From: Sepioteuthis lessoniana
Taxonomy: Eukaryota; Mollusca; Cephalopoda; Myopsida; Loliginidae
NCBI GenBank assembly: GCA_963585895.1
Contig: OY757939.1
Coordinates: forward strand, 56,439,150 to 56,503,149
Direction of reading: 5' to 3'
Length of the DNA stretch: 64,000 nt
Shown here in pieces: positions 34,560 through 46,377 of this stretch. Under the pieces are notes generated by a model. It worked only from the letters and a program-made list of their open reading frames with translations. It was not told the DNA's origin and searched no databases. The position numbers were made by a program, and so were the translations under genes. Numbering within the stretch: the stretch's first letter is position 1; each line of letters starts with the position of its first letter.

Positions 34560-35105
34560 TACGACCAAGATATTCACATGCATAAAACGTTCATAATGTT
34601 CATACACGTATAGGAATCCGAAAAACACGAAATTGGTTCAGGTACGAAACTTTTATTTACCTTTTTGAGTTTAAGGTTTTTCGACATGAGGAGAGAGAGA
34701 CACACAAATTTCTTTCTATGCTGACTTTTCCATCTGACCCCACCACGTGCGGCACATTTCATAGATCCCAACTGGTCTCACCGAGGCGAGACCAAAAATC
34801 GACTACCTTCCTCTAGACTCGAATCTCAACTAACTATTTTTTTTCAAATTCCAAAATCCTCAGCGCTTCCAGGCATGACGTCATTCACGTCCCCGGTTTT
34901 TATTTTCTATCTGGGGTTTTTATTGTGACATCTCTGATTGTCACATCCGCCCCGCGTGCGCGTTAAAACCTGCACTCAATGTGTGCACCTAACTAACCCA
35001 TGCACTAAGCGAAAGGCTCTCAGACTAACTGCACCGAAAGGCAAGATATATAAAACGAAAAATGATAATATAAAAAAAATCCCTCCGCAATTATATAATA
35101 GAGGG
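34560..35105 (-). mobile_element. LTR-like element, family L4 copy 1
   Basis: Conserved with 42,780-43,360 and 55,505-56,210. Minus-strand AATAAA at 34,652-34,657; palindromic TGACGTCA at 34,876-34,883 inside CATGACGTCATTCAC. Right end AT-rich (AATTATATAATA). The ends do not show TG/CA clearly, so LTR is inferred from signals only. Confidence 0.55.
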
Positions 35106-35144
35106 GCTCCCAAAGTACTTTGATTAAGAAGAGAACATCTTTAC

Positions 35145-35365
35145 TTTGAATTCAGAGTTTTCCCTCTCCTAGATTGGTTGCCATAACAAGTATAAAGAGT
35201 CCAATCTGTCCTACTATTTACCGATAGGACGGAGAATGATCGAATGCATACCTTTTCCAAGAGTATTAGCACAATGTGAAATACAAACTGCCTCATCCAG
35301 GATTTGAACTCGAGTCGTCGTGTCTATTTCCTACGACGATAACTGTTACACCACCAGTTCTTCCC
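35145..35365 (-). mobile_element. tRNA-derived SINE S1, partial
   Basis: Head at right (CTACGACGATAACTGTTACA), body; the 3' end is missing. Confidence 0.8.
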
Positions 35366-35394
35366 TAAATTGATAACATATGACAGTGTAAAAA

Positions 35395-35500
35395 AATCAT
35401 ACGAATCAACTCTAAAAAATGTATGAACACGATTCACAAACCTCCAGACATAAAATAACCCAGGATAGATTGAAATGTCGTTAAAATCAATCAGCTTTTT
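35395..35500 (+). repeat. MR-B tail fragment
   Basis: CCTCCAGACATAAAATAACCC and GTCGTTAAAATCAATCAGC. Confidence 0.7.
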
Positions 35501-35630
35501 GTTTCTGAAAACTTACTCAATGGACAGTTATTGATGCAATTTCCGTAGAAATTTGATTTCGGAACTACCGTCCTATAATAATGATGTTGTATCTTTATGT
35601 ATATGTATTAATAGGATTTATCATTAAATA

Positions 35631-35854
35631 CCGGGTTTGTCCTCGTGGTGTAATGGTTAAAGTGATGGACTGCGGAATCGTAGTACGCGAGTTCGTACTC
35701 CAGTCGCTCTATTACGTTCACTTTCGGGCAAATACCTTATCCCACCCCAGCTATGGGTTAAATAGTAGCACTTCTATTCTTCTTGGAGAACAGTTTTGGC
35801 ATTAAATAACCTACGAAGGTTGATATGCCATTAAACAAAGAAACCAAACCAAAC
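35631..35854 (+). mobile_element. tRNA-derived SINE S2 inside an MR-A tail
   Basis: Perfect CATTAAATA duplication (35,622-35,630 and 35,855-35,863). The target is the hairpin tail of MR-A, the same sequence as the SINE's own tail, so two tails now lie in series. Confidence 0.92.
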
Positions 35855-36170
35855 CATTAAATAACCTACAAGGGTTGATTTGCCATAAAACACAACCAAC
35901 CAGCCTTTTAATTACATGTTAATAAAACTATTAGTGTTAGATAGCAATACTTGAAATCATTTAACTGTGTGCAAACAAATAAGTTTTGGTTTGTTTAAAA
36001 ATAATTCGCTTACAAATTATATGACACTAAACGACATCTGATGGTGAGGCTCCAGTTCTGGAGATCTGAGGGGTAGGAAGTACTTCTTCATTGCCATTAC
36101 TCCCAGGTCCACACTGATCCGGATCGGTAGATAGGTTGAAATGCTGTTAAAATCAATCAATCAATCAATC
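35855..36170 (+). repeat. MR-A tail, then MR core and MR-B tail fragments
   Basis: Tail remainder to about 35,905, sub-repeats, core scrap at 36,025-36,125, and ATGCTGTTAAAATCAATC at 36,140. Confidence 0.75.
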
Positions 36171-36689
36171 AGCTTTTTGTTACTGAAAACTTACTCTATC
36201 CACAGTTATTTTTGCAATTTCCGTGGAAATAAATAAGAGGCTTTGATTTTGGATTTTGGAACTACCCTTCTATAATACTGATTTTGTATCTTTCTTTGAA
36301 CGTAATCTAAAGAAATATATTTTTTTCTTTTGCTTTGAATGTCAGGATCAAGTTTCAACGACGCAGACTCACAATTTCTAAAATTAGTTGTTGACGCTGA
36401 CATTTTCAACGCTATTACACACAGGTAAATATAACCTTCTTAATTTTTCTGTCATTTTACAAGCGTGTAGCCTTTGAAATCCAATTTTTTTTTCACTCAA
36501 GATAAAAAAGAAAGAAAGAATGACAAAAAACAAAACAAAAACAAAACAAAACAAAACAAAAAAATAAACAAAATAACCTAAACAAACAAATAATAGCAAA
36601 AAAAAAAAAAAAACAGTCAAGAAATACACAACATTGTGGACAAGAGATGAGGGTTGTGAAATAAACTATCACACCTCCTCATGTCTACT
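36171..36689. other. Unassigned; A-rich (CAAAA)n near 36,520-36,620
   Basis: No gene recognised. Short minus frames are low complexity. Confidence 0.35.
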
Positions 36690-37005
36690 TTAGCCTAATC
36701 AGCTGAGGCTGTAGAATACGACGACTGCATCTCTGCCGGGATGGAATAAGACCCCACCACCAACGAGTATTCTGATTAATGACGCAAAGCAATCTGATGG
36801 CGAGGCTCCGGTCCTGGTGTTCTCGGGAATGTGGAGTACGCCTTCATTGTCCTTGACCCCAGCTCCATTCTAACCCGGAGTTGTAGCACCAGATAGGATC
36901 CTATCTTTAGGTCATATAGAACTGTTTGGCATTTAAATTCTGTGCAAACAAACGACTAACATTAAATTTAATTTTTAGAAATAGAACTGTTTGATCATTC
37001 AAATG
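36690..37005 (+). repeat. MR core and one sub-repeat, split by a LINE insertion
   Basis: Head AGCTGAGGCTGTAGAATACG, core to 36,915. It resumes after the LINE at about 37,680 with TTAGTGATACATAGCAATAC. Confidence 0.85.
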
Positions 37006-37009
37006 TGCG

Positions 37010-37679
37010 TAGGAACGAGCCGCCGCAGGCATTGGCCTCCATGTCAATGCACACAAAACTGAACATATGTGTTACAACCAAACAGGCGACATTACCACAC
37101 TAGACGGAGCCTCTTTGACACTAGTAGACAAATTCACCAACCTAGGAAGTAGCGTCTCATCAACCGAAAAAGACATCGACACACGACTAACGAAAGCATG
37201 GATAGCTATCGATAGGCTTTCGATCATATGGAAATCAGACCTGACCGATAAAATAAAACGCAGTTTCTTCCAGGCAGCGGTCGTGTCGATACTGCTGTAT
37301 GGATGCACTACTTGGACGCTAACTAAACGGCTAGAGAAGAAGCTAGACGGCAATTACACAAGAATGTTGAGAGCAATATTGAACAAGTCCTGGCGACAAC
37401 ACCCCACAAGACACCAACTATACGGCCACCTGCCTCCCATCACGAAAACTATCCAAGCTAGGCAGACCAGACACGCAAGACACTGCTGGAGAAGCAAGGA
37501 CGAGTTCATCAGTGATCTATGGCCAAGCAAAAGCAGGACGACCAGCTCGAACATACATACAGCAGCTTTGTGAGGATACGGGATGTAACTCTGAACACCT
37601 GCCAAAAGCGATGAATGATAGGGAGAAGTGGCGAGAGAGGGTCAGGGATATCCGTGCTGACGGCATGACATGATGATGA
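37010..37679 (+). pseudogene. Non-LTR retrotransposon, longest 3' fragment
   Basis: Encodes about 190 residues of the C-terminal reverse-transcriptase/connection region: GIGLHVNAHKTE, then FTNLGSSVSSTEKDIDTRL, VVSILLYGCTTWTL, LNKSWRQHPTRHQLYGHLPP and RHCWRSKDEF. A deletion near 37,520 shifts frame; the rest (TYIQQLCEDTGC and RERVRDIRA) follows to the ATGATGATG tail. The VSILLYGCTTW segment is typical of non-LTR RT C-termini. It is inserted in an MR-A copy, with no clear target duplication. No catalytic YADD motif is included, so it is a fossil. Clade not assigned. Confidence 0.88.
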
Positions 37680-38373
37680 TGTTAGTGATACATAGCAATA
37701 CTTGGAACTATTTAACTGTGTAAACTAATGAGTAATGTTGAATAGATTTATTTGAGGGAAGTAGTCATACTTAGAACTCTTTAAATGTGTACCTAAATTG
37801 AATTATCCTATTTACCAACCCCTCCGCTCGGGCAGGATATGACCCAAGGTCAATTTTTAAGCGGAGTTTAACAGGTTTGAATTCAGAGTTTTCCTTCTCC
37901 TAGACTAGTTGCCTCACCAAGGCTGAAGAACCCAGTCTGTCCTACTATTTACCCATAGCTGGAGAGAGAATAATTGGATTCATACCTTTCCCAAGGGTAT
38001 TAGTGCTATGTGAAATGCAATCATTCTCGTCCAGGATTTGAACTCGAATCGCCGTGTTCATTTCCTACGACGATAACCATTACACCACGGGCACCTCCAA
38101 ATTAAATTATTGGGTTTACATAACAATACTTGGTACGATTTGATTGTGTACAAATAAAGGAATCGTGTTGAATAGAATAATTAGTATTAGATAGGTATAT
38201 TTGAAACCCCTTTACTGTCTGCAAGCAAATGATTAATATTGAATATCAATATTATTAGTGTTGGATAGAAGTAATTGAAACTATTTAACTGTGTCGAAAC
38301 AATAGCAATACTAGTGTGCAAATAAATGATTTTAAAATGAAATTACCTACAAAGTACTTACTTAAAATTCACA

Positions 38374-38418
<45 letters not shown>

Positions 38419-38693
38419 TCATATATATCAATTTAAATGTGTGCAAATGAATGACTTAAATTGATACTGTTACGTAGCAATACTTGAAACACTTTATCTT
38501 TGTGCAACAAATGATTAATAGTAAATAGAATTATTCGTGTTAGATAGAAATACTTGAAACCATTTAACTGTGTGCCAAAATAATCAACAAAAACCAACAA
38601 AAACAAAAACAAAAAAACAACAAAAAACAAACAAATACACAAACAAAAAGCTCAGGCTCGTTAAAAAATGTTATCTACAAAATGTCTAAAAAT

Positions 38694-38744
<51 letters not shown>

Positions 38745-38790
38745 AGGATTTAGAATTAAATAACCTACAGTGGTTGATATGACATAAAAC
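37680..38790 (+). repeat. MR-A, remainder with a nested SINE
   Basis: Sub-repeats at 37,680-37,815 and 38,098-38,660, CA/TA tracts at 38,376-38,420 and 38,697-38,741, tail at 38,745-38,790. The (TA)n run sits in the MR-A linker. Confidence 0.85.
37815..38097 (-). mobile_element. tRNA-derived SINE S1 with target duplication
   Basis: Complete S1. Flanks AAATTGAATTAT and AAATTAAATTAT differ at one base. It is inserted in an MR-A sub-repeat. Confidence 0.9.
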
Positions 38791-38929
38791 CAAACAACAC
38801 TAACGAAACCAACAATATCAACTTCATTTCTTAAAATGTCGTCTATTAAAAATACAATCCCCAATTTAAATACATGGGTCATATAAAAAGCGTAGGGAAA
38901 AATAGACGTAAAAAGAATCATTATCTACT

Positions 38930-40519
38930 GATCATATGAAAAAGTATTTTTATTAAAAATGAAAACTATTATTACTAATTTTAAGCAAAATATATTAATT
39001 CATTTTTTTAAAATCAAAATTTAATAAATTCTATTTTAATGTTTCTACTAAGATAGCAAATAGTTTCTGTGCAGAAAAAGATGTGATTTAACTATTAAAT
39101 GTTATCAGGCAGATTAAAGAAAAATTCTGAAATTGATAAAATGAAAATCGACAGCAAAATCGGACGCAACAGTTGAAAGTTTTCAAGATGAAAAAATAAA
39201 TTTAAAATCCAGAAATCCAATCCATGAAATTTTATCCCACACAAAAAATATAAAAAGATATTTGCTTAAAAGTTCTCAAGCTATATCTTGAAGACAAACA
39301 ATTAACAATTTTAAAGTATCACAGGTAACGAAAAAAGCAGTACGACAACAACTTGAAATTTTAAAAATATTTCAAGTTATTGTCGTATTAATATAATTTA
39401 AAAATTAGCATGAATAAAGACAATTTTCATTAGTGTTTTTTCCCCCTTTTTTTATGTTTTTTAGTATGCTATGAATTAGAAAAAAACTCTAAAATAATAT
39501 TGTCTTACGTAATTTTTTATCAACCGATATTACTAATATAACGCGAATTAAAAACTGTCTTGTTAATCACGACACTAAAAAGGCAATTATTCTCAAACAT
39601 TAATCTTTAATAATATTTGTTAGAGATTTTCATTTTAATATGAATTTGGTTTCTACTAATATCAGAAACACAAGAAAAATAACCAGGATAAAAAATACAT
39701 TTCTTACGCATAAAAAAAAGAGTTATGCAACTCTAGAGTATCACCTTTAAAAAAAAAGCTTGCTTATTCAAATTACAATAAAAGATATATATAAATACAT
39801 AAATAATTATATATAGAAGTTATGATAAAAGTTATGATTATAACTTTATAAATATTTAAATTACGATTTTTCTTTAATATTATGAAAATCGGAGAAAGAA
39901 GCCTATACATCTGAACAGTACAAATTGTATATTCTTTCAGTCTCGTTAATAGCAGACGTTAGTTCGTTATTGTCTAAATTTGAAACGCTGAAGATAAGAT
40001 TTTTCAAACCTAACACACAGTTATAGAGTTTCATCACTTGTATAACAGTTACTCAAGGGTTCAATTCCTTTTACAAGCATGTAAAATAAATAATAATAAA
40101 AAAAAAAACCTTTGCTATAAAATAAACAAAATAAAATAAATGATCGTCTGGGAATGAATTTCAGTACCATAAGATAAAGATATTTTTTTATGAATACTCC
40201 CCGCACAATAAAAAAAAAATACTCAATGGCGCAGGAGCGGAAGTACAAAGAAGAAGGTGGAATAAACAATCTTTCCACAGTACAAAGTATAATGTCAAAA
40301 ATTAGTAATAATTTGATTTTAGGATATGGAGTTGGACATCCTAACAACACTATATTGCTGTACTAGGAAGAACGACGGCATTAATGGAAATTTTCAAAAA
40401 ATTCTGAAAAATCTTTTTTCGTCTTCCCTTTGCTAATTACCCTCCTATGTCATGTAGTTATATTTTACGTTGTTCAAGGAATATTCAGTATTCCTGAAAC
40501 GGTTTCTTCATTAATTTGT
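38930..40519. other. AT-rich unassigned, repeat-poor
   Basis: No SINE, MR or coding signature recognised. The minus 109-codon frame at 40,021-40,350 is low-complexity and not called. A hairpin at 39,341 is listed separately. Confidence 0.35.
39341..39387. other. Inverted repeat, hairpin
   Basis: TACGACAACAACTTGAAAT is mirrored by ATTTCAAGTTATTGTCGTA with one mismatch and a short AT-rich centre. Confidence 0.85.
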
Positions 40520-40752
40520 AGCGAGGTAAAGCTGGTTTGAGTTCAGAGACATCCATCTCGTAGACTGGCAGCCTAACGAAGGTTAAAGAACTCAGTCTGT
40601 CTTGCTATTTGCTCGTAGCAGACAGAAAAATAAATGGATTCATGTCTTTGCTCAACGGCATTAGCACGAAGTGAAACAAAAAACAGCTTCGTCCAGGATT
40701 TGAACTCGCGTCACAGATTTCAGTTCCAATGACGATCACCGTTACACTAAGT
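40520..40752 (-). mobile_element. tRNA-derived SINE S1, diverged
   Basis: Body GAAGAACTCAGTCTGTC-like segment near 40,585, head GTCCAGGATTTGAACTCGCG (B box) near 40,695. Confidence 0.75.
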
Positions 40753-41222
40753 ATTATATAATTAGGTTTGATCATGATACCATATGCAATAGAACACTTT
40801 CACACAGTAGACATTATTCTTTTCGAAGGTTAATAATGTTACAAAGTATGGCTATATTCTTTAATATTTGTAAAGACAGGTTTTAAAAATTTTGTTTCGA
40901 TCATTTTTGTAGAAAATTTACGGTGTTTTGAAGTTGATAATTTTATCGAAAAATTAATAGTAAAATTGGTATGTGCAGATTTATCATCAAAATTGTGGCG
41001 GAATTTTAAAAATGGCTTTTTAACTCAGGTATATACTAATTTAACCATTATCCTTCTCGTGTTCTTTAAATGCAACATTAAATTTTGAAGGTTATAGGAG
41101 CAAAAAATTATAATTCAAATGTTTTTTAATATGGTATTACAGTAAAAGGTTTGTCTAATTTTTGGACGGTTTTAAAGGTATCTAATTTTCCTTATTTGTT
41201 TCTAATAACCGCTATAATAGAC

Positions 41223-41281
<59 letters not shown>

Positions 41282-41282
41282 C

Positions 41283-41317
<35 letters not shown>

Positions 41318-41535
41318 ACTTAGAAATATATCATTGGCTGGATAAAAGTTGAGGTAAAATACTCATATGATTTTCAGAAATGTTCTGAGTTTTATACTGA
41401 AAGGCTAAGTAATATAGTTTTATGACTATTTCGGTAAAAGTTTGCTTTTTATAAGCAGATTTTAATGCGTATTTTAGGGATAAAAACACCAAATATATAT
41501 CTGGAATTATCATGAAAACGCCGTGGGAGAACATG

Positions 41536-41622
<87 letters not shown>

Positions 41623-41834
41623 CTCAAATAAAGACCTCAATGCTTCCTGTTTAAAGTGATTTGATTCAGTCCTGCCTTGGCTTTTAGGAAAAACTTTCTT
41701 CGAAAATTTTTCAGATGAAATTTATACCATTTCAAGACATTTATAAAACATGCCCATAACAAATATTTGTTAGATGCTATAACTCCTTACCTCTCGGTTC
41801 TGCTTTAAATTGCATGTTGAATGTGGAAAGTCAG
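40753..41834. other. Unassigned with two CA/TA compound microsatellites
   Basis: (CA)n/(TA)n at 41,225-41,312 and 41,537-41,621. No gene recognised. Confidence 0.4.
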
Positions 41835-42078
41835 TGACGTGAGGTTTATGAATATCGTTCCAAAAGTTTTAAACTTTATCCCGAAAGGAGAGCTCAGGTG
41901 AACATTTTTGTTCTGGCAACACACTACCACTTCTTATAAATCTAGAAAAATCTGAGTTAGTTTTTCTAGTTTTATATGAAGTGGTATGTGTTGTCACAAG
42001 AAAAAATTTCAGCGATGCTCTTCTTTCTGGGTTTGGCTGAGAACTTTTTGAACGAAATTTGTATATTGCCAGTTGACC
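41835..42078. mobile_element. Foldback element with arms of about 115 bp
   Basis: Arms 41,835-41,950 and 41,961-42,078 flank a 10-nt loop. CTACCACTTC (left) pairs with GAAGTGGTA (right), TCTAGAAAAA with TTTTTCTAG. Homology between arms decays outward. No coding capacity; the 88-codon minus frame crosses both arms. Confidence 0.75.
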
Positions 42079-42079
42079 G

Positions 42080-42779
42080 ACCTTGTGCTGTAATTTTTTG
42101 ATTTTTAGCTCTTTTATATGTGCGTTAAAGTCCAATAGATATCAGATTCTTTCCAACGTAAGGCTCTTTAGAGGTAATAAATGGATTCCGGGTAAAATAA
42201 ACGTGGCCATTGTATGGTTTATCATATTTTTGTCAAATTTTCCCACCAAATATCCACGAAATGGCCAATTTAACCCACTGTGTTCTAGTGTTTAGGTTCA
42301 GAGGAACAGAGTGCTGCTCAACTTATGGAACCTTGTGCCATTCTTGACCTTTATCTTAAGTGAATATTTTCAAAGTTATGTTCTGGCCTATAAATCGTGA
42401 ACGCAGGTTGATGTGGAGAATTTGAAAGTTAATTATCCTTACTTGATGCTTTTGGCGATCAAGGAAAATCTTGATTGTTGATGTTGTTGTTGTTCTTCTT
42501 CTTCTGGAAGAAATGCCGGCTCTTCAATTAATTTATAAATTGGCTGATTGTAATTTAATTGGTAGATCTAATAAGATTTTCGCACATATCGTATACGTAT
42601 ATTGTAATTATTCCTTTTCTCTTGTAAATTCGTGACGAGAGAAAACATTCATTTAGATCGCAAGTCACGTTTTTCTTTTTCCTTTTTCTTTTTATTCATT
42701 CTAGTTTTCTTTTAACAATCATAATTCGTGCATTAAAAAAATGGTTAGTTGATTTAATCAGTCCTGTGTGTACATTAAG
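42080..42779. other. Unassigned
   Basis: AT-rich, no recognised gene or family. Confidence 0.3.
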
Positions 42780-43360
42780 GGTCGTCATAAAACTCAAGAA
42801 TTGTACCATAGCCAGATATGGATACGTGAAACGTACATAGAATGTTCATAACATATATACACAGAACAAAGGAATCTCGAAACACGAAAAACACTTACGA
42901 CTTCTTTGTTCAGGTACGAAACTTTTTATTACCTTTGAGTTTAAAGGTTCTTCGACATAAGGAGAGAGATATACATTCTTTCTATTCTGGCTTTTTCATC
43001 TGCCCCCCCTATTTCATGCAGCACCCGCCACAAAGGCCACTGGCCTGGCTTCGGCAAGCAAGCGAAAGTCAACCGTCTTCCCCAGAAGCAGGACTCAACC
43101 CAACTGACTTTTTTCAAAATCCCCAAAATCCTCCGCGCGGGCTTCCGGTGCATGACGTCATTCACATCCTATGGTCAAATTTTCTATCTGGGATTTTTAT
43201 TTTGATATTTGTGAACGACACATCCTCCCCGCACGCGCGTTAACACCTGCGCTCAAATTTGTACCTAACTAACCCATGTGCTGAGCAGAAAGGTTCTCAG
43301 CCTAACTAAACCCAAAGGCCTAAAACGAAATCCCTCGACCATTATATTACAAATAGTCTG
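42780..43360 (-). mobile_element. LTR-like element, family L4 copy 2
   Basis: TGACGTCA at 43,153-43,160, minus-strand AATAAA at about 42,925-42,930, and CGCGCGTTAACACC shared with copy 1. It adjoins the satellite. Confidence 0.55.
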
Positions 43361-43461
43361 ATGTTTACAACTGATTTTATTAAAAAAGGAAGAATAATAA
43401 AAACAAAAGCAAGCAAGCAAAACCATTGATTGAACACAGGTAACGAAACTCAAGAACAGTC

Positions 43462-45590
43462 TGATGTGCTACGTGTCGGATTTGCTGAGGTCATGATAGT
43501 GACCAACCATCCTGGATTGTGAGATGCCGATATTATAATACTCACTAAGTGCTACTCGCTGCACCTACCAAGACCATTGAGATGAACAAATATACTTGAT
43601 TGTGAGATGCCGATCTTGTCTCATTCTCACCGAGTGCTACTCACCAGACCTACCAAGGTCATCAAGGTGAACAACCAAACGAGATTGTAAGGATACCCGA
43701 TCTTGTCTCATACTCACCGAGTGCAACTCACCGGACAAGGTCATCAAGGTGACCATCAACACTAGATTGTGGGATACAGATCTTGTCTCATTCTAATCGA
43801 ATGCTACTCGCCGGACCTACCAAGATAATCAAGGTGAACAACCAAACTAAATTGTGAGATGCCCGATCTTGTCTCATACTCGCCGAGTGCAACTCACCGG
43901 ACAAGGTCATCAGGGCTGACAATCAACACTGGATTGTGGGATACATATCTTGTCTCATTCTCACCGAATGCTACTCGCCGGACCTACCACGGTCATCAAG
44001 GTTTACAACCAAACTAGATTGTAAGGATACCCGATCGTGTCTCATACTCGCTGAGTGCAACTCACCGGACAAGGTCATCAAGGTGACCATCAACACTAGA
44101 TTGTGGGATACACATCTTGTCTCATTCTCACCGAATGCTACTCGCCGGACCTACGAAGGTCATCAACGTGAACAACCAAACTAGATTGTGAAGATGCCCG
44201 ATCTTGTCTTATACTCGCCGAGTGCAACTCACCGGACAAGGTCATCAAGGTGACCATCAACACTAGATTGTGGGATACATATCTTGTCTCATTCTCACCG
44301 AATGCTACTCGCCGGACCTACCAAGGTCATCAAGGTGAACAACGAAACTAGATTGTGAGATGCCCGATCTTGTCTTATAACTCACCGAGTGCTTCTCGTC
44401 GGACTTATCAAGGTCATCAAGATGAACAACTTATGTCTCATACTCACCGAGTACTACTCACCAGATATACCACGATACCAAAGTGATCAAACACACTGGA
44501 TTATGAGATGCTGATCTTGTCTCTTACTCATTGAGTGCTACTCACTGGACTTACCAAGGTCATCAAGGTGAACAAAAAAAAGTACATTGTGAGATGTCCG
44601 ATATTGTGTCATACTCAGCGAGTGCTACTCGCCGGACTTGCCATGTCTTCAAGGTGGACAACCAAACTGGATTGTGAGATGCCGATCTTGTTTCATCACT
44701 CACTGAACGCTTCTCGTCGGACTTACCAAAGTCATCAAGGTGAACAACTATTGTCTCATACTCACCGAGTGCTACAAGAGAACAACCATCCAGATGTGAG
44801 ATGCCTGATCTTATCTCATACTCCTTGAGTGCTACTCGTGGTACTTACCAATGTCATCAAAATGAACAAAGCAAACTGGATTGTGGGATACCGATATTTT
44901 CTCTTTCTCACCGAGTGCTACCTGTCGGACTTACCAATGTCATCAAGGTGAACAACTCTTATGTCATAATCACCGAGTACTTCTCGCTGGACTTACTAAT
45001 GTCATCAAGGTGAACAAACCATACTGGATTGTGAGATGTCTATATCTCATACTCACTGAGTGCTACTCGCCGGACTTACCAAGGTCATCAAGGTGAACAA
45101 ATCTTTTCTCATACTCAACGAGTGCTACTCACCAGGCATACCAAGGTCATCAAGGTGATCAAACATACTTGATTGTGAGATGCCGATCCTGTCTCATACT
45201 CACCAAGTCGTACTTACCGGACTAGGTCATCAAGGTGACAATCCATACTGGATTGTGGGTTACCGATCTTATCTCATACTCACCGAGTGCTACTCGCCAG
45301 ATTTACCAAGTTCATCGAACTGAACAACCAAACTGGAATATGAGATGCCGATCTTGTCTCATACTCACCGTGTGCTAGTCACCGGACTTATCAATGTCAT
45401 CTAGGTGAAAAACTCTTGTCTGATACTTACCGAATGCAACTTGCAGTACTCACCAAGGTCATCAAGGGGAACAACCCCCACTGGATTGTAAGATGCCGAT
45501 CTTGTCTTATACTCTTCGAGTGCTACAAGTCTGACTTGCCAAGGTCGTGAAGTTGACCAACGATATTAGACGGTGAGGTGCCGAGCACAA
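43462..45590 (-). repeat. Satellite of about 25 monomers derived from the Mar2 transposase helix-turn-helix
   Basis: Monomers of about 80-86 bp (motifs CTCACCGAGTGCTACTCGCC and GGTCATCAAGGTGAACAA). On minus a monomer reads GISQSSLVVHLDDLG, the second helix-turn-helix block of mariner transposases. From 43,684 to 44,352 the ATTG anchors fall at 43,684, 43,766, 43,851, 43,933, 44,018, 44,100, 44,185, 44,267 and 44,352: strict 82/85 alternation, a 167-bp dimer repeated four times. To the right monomers are irregular. The array ends directly in the rest of the same mariner (45,590-45,965). Confidence 0.92.
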
Positions 45591-45965
45591 CTGATAGTCT
45601 TCGTCAAATATTCTTCGACTGCAACTTGCTGGATTTGCTACTATAGCTTGAAGCATGGCCCCAGAATCCATACTTTTAGCATTACATGACCATGTCTGAT
45701 GGTGAAGGGTTTCATAGCCCGAGGAAAATGTCTTGAACCATTTGGTTACTGATCTTTAATCACTTTTACCGGCACAACAAATGCTTTTAATTGCTTTCGT
45801 GGCGTTTAAATGCCAGTTCGAACTCGTAAATCAGAAGTTCTCGAATTAGACTACGTTATGTGTTCATCTGTGCGACTTTCAAATCACACTCAAAGTGAAG
45901 CAATGCACAACATGTCAGCGCACAAATTACCATGATACTAACGACCAGATCAGGTCACGCGATAT
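45590..45965 (-). pseudogene. Mar2 mariner N-terminal coding remnant
   Basis: Minus strand: CALLHFECDLK, SLIRELLIYEFEL (N-terminal helix), then after frame breaks SMDSGAMLQAIVANPAS and a PSN(I)VGQLHDLGK-like helix. The last block is the source of the satellite monomer. No catalytic domain remains to the left of the array. Confidence 0.75.
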
Positions 45966-46321
45966 ATATGTGCTGCTAACAAGCATGTGGCGGAATATTA
46001 CCTCACTCTCGTGGTTCGTGTATGAGTTTCTCTATGTAGGAACAATCAACTTGACTTCATAAATATTCGTAACAGCGGAAAAAAAAGGTGAAATTTAAAG
46101 ATTTAGCGGAGAAATGAGGCTTTAAAATATCTCTGACTTAGTGCTATTTATCGTAAATTTTGAATATTGAGATTATTGTCGTTAATTCGAATCGGAGGTT
46201 ACAATGATATTGATTAAAGGGGTGAAATTCAAAGGTTTGGTGGAGACATGAGGCTTTAAAATATCTCTGACTTTGTAAATGTTGAGTAAATTTTGCATGT
46301 TGATGCATACACAGACACACA

Positions 46322-46377
<56 letters not shown>

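Noticed and set aside
40021..40350. A 109-codon minus-strand gene with apparent hydrophobic segments
   Set aside because: The Phe/Tyr/Leu richness follows from AAA/ATA-rich template sequence; no motif or homologue recognised.
43936..45096. Open frames of 70-97 codons with repeated motifs on the plus strand
   Set aside because: Antisense of the mariner-derived satellite; the similarity to transposase lies on minus.
43500..45560. A CRISPR-like array
   Set aside because: Units are contiguous without unique spacers, the context is animal-type repeat DNA, and the unit has a mariner origin.
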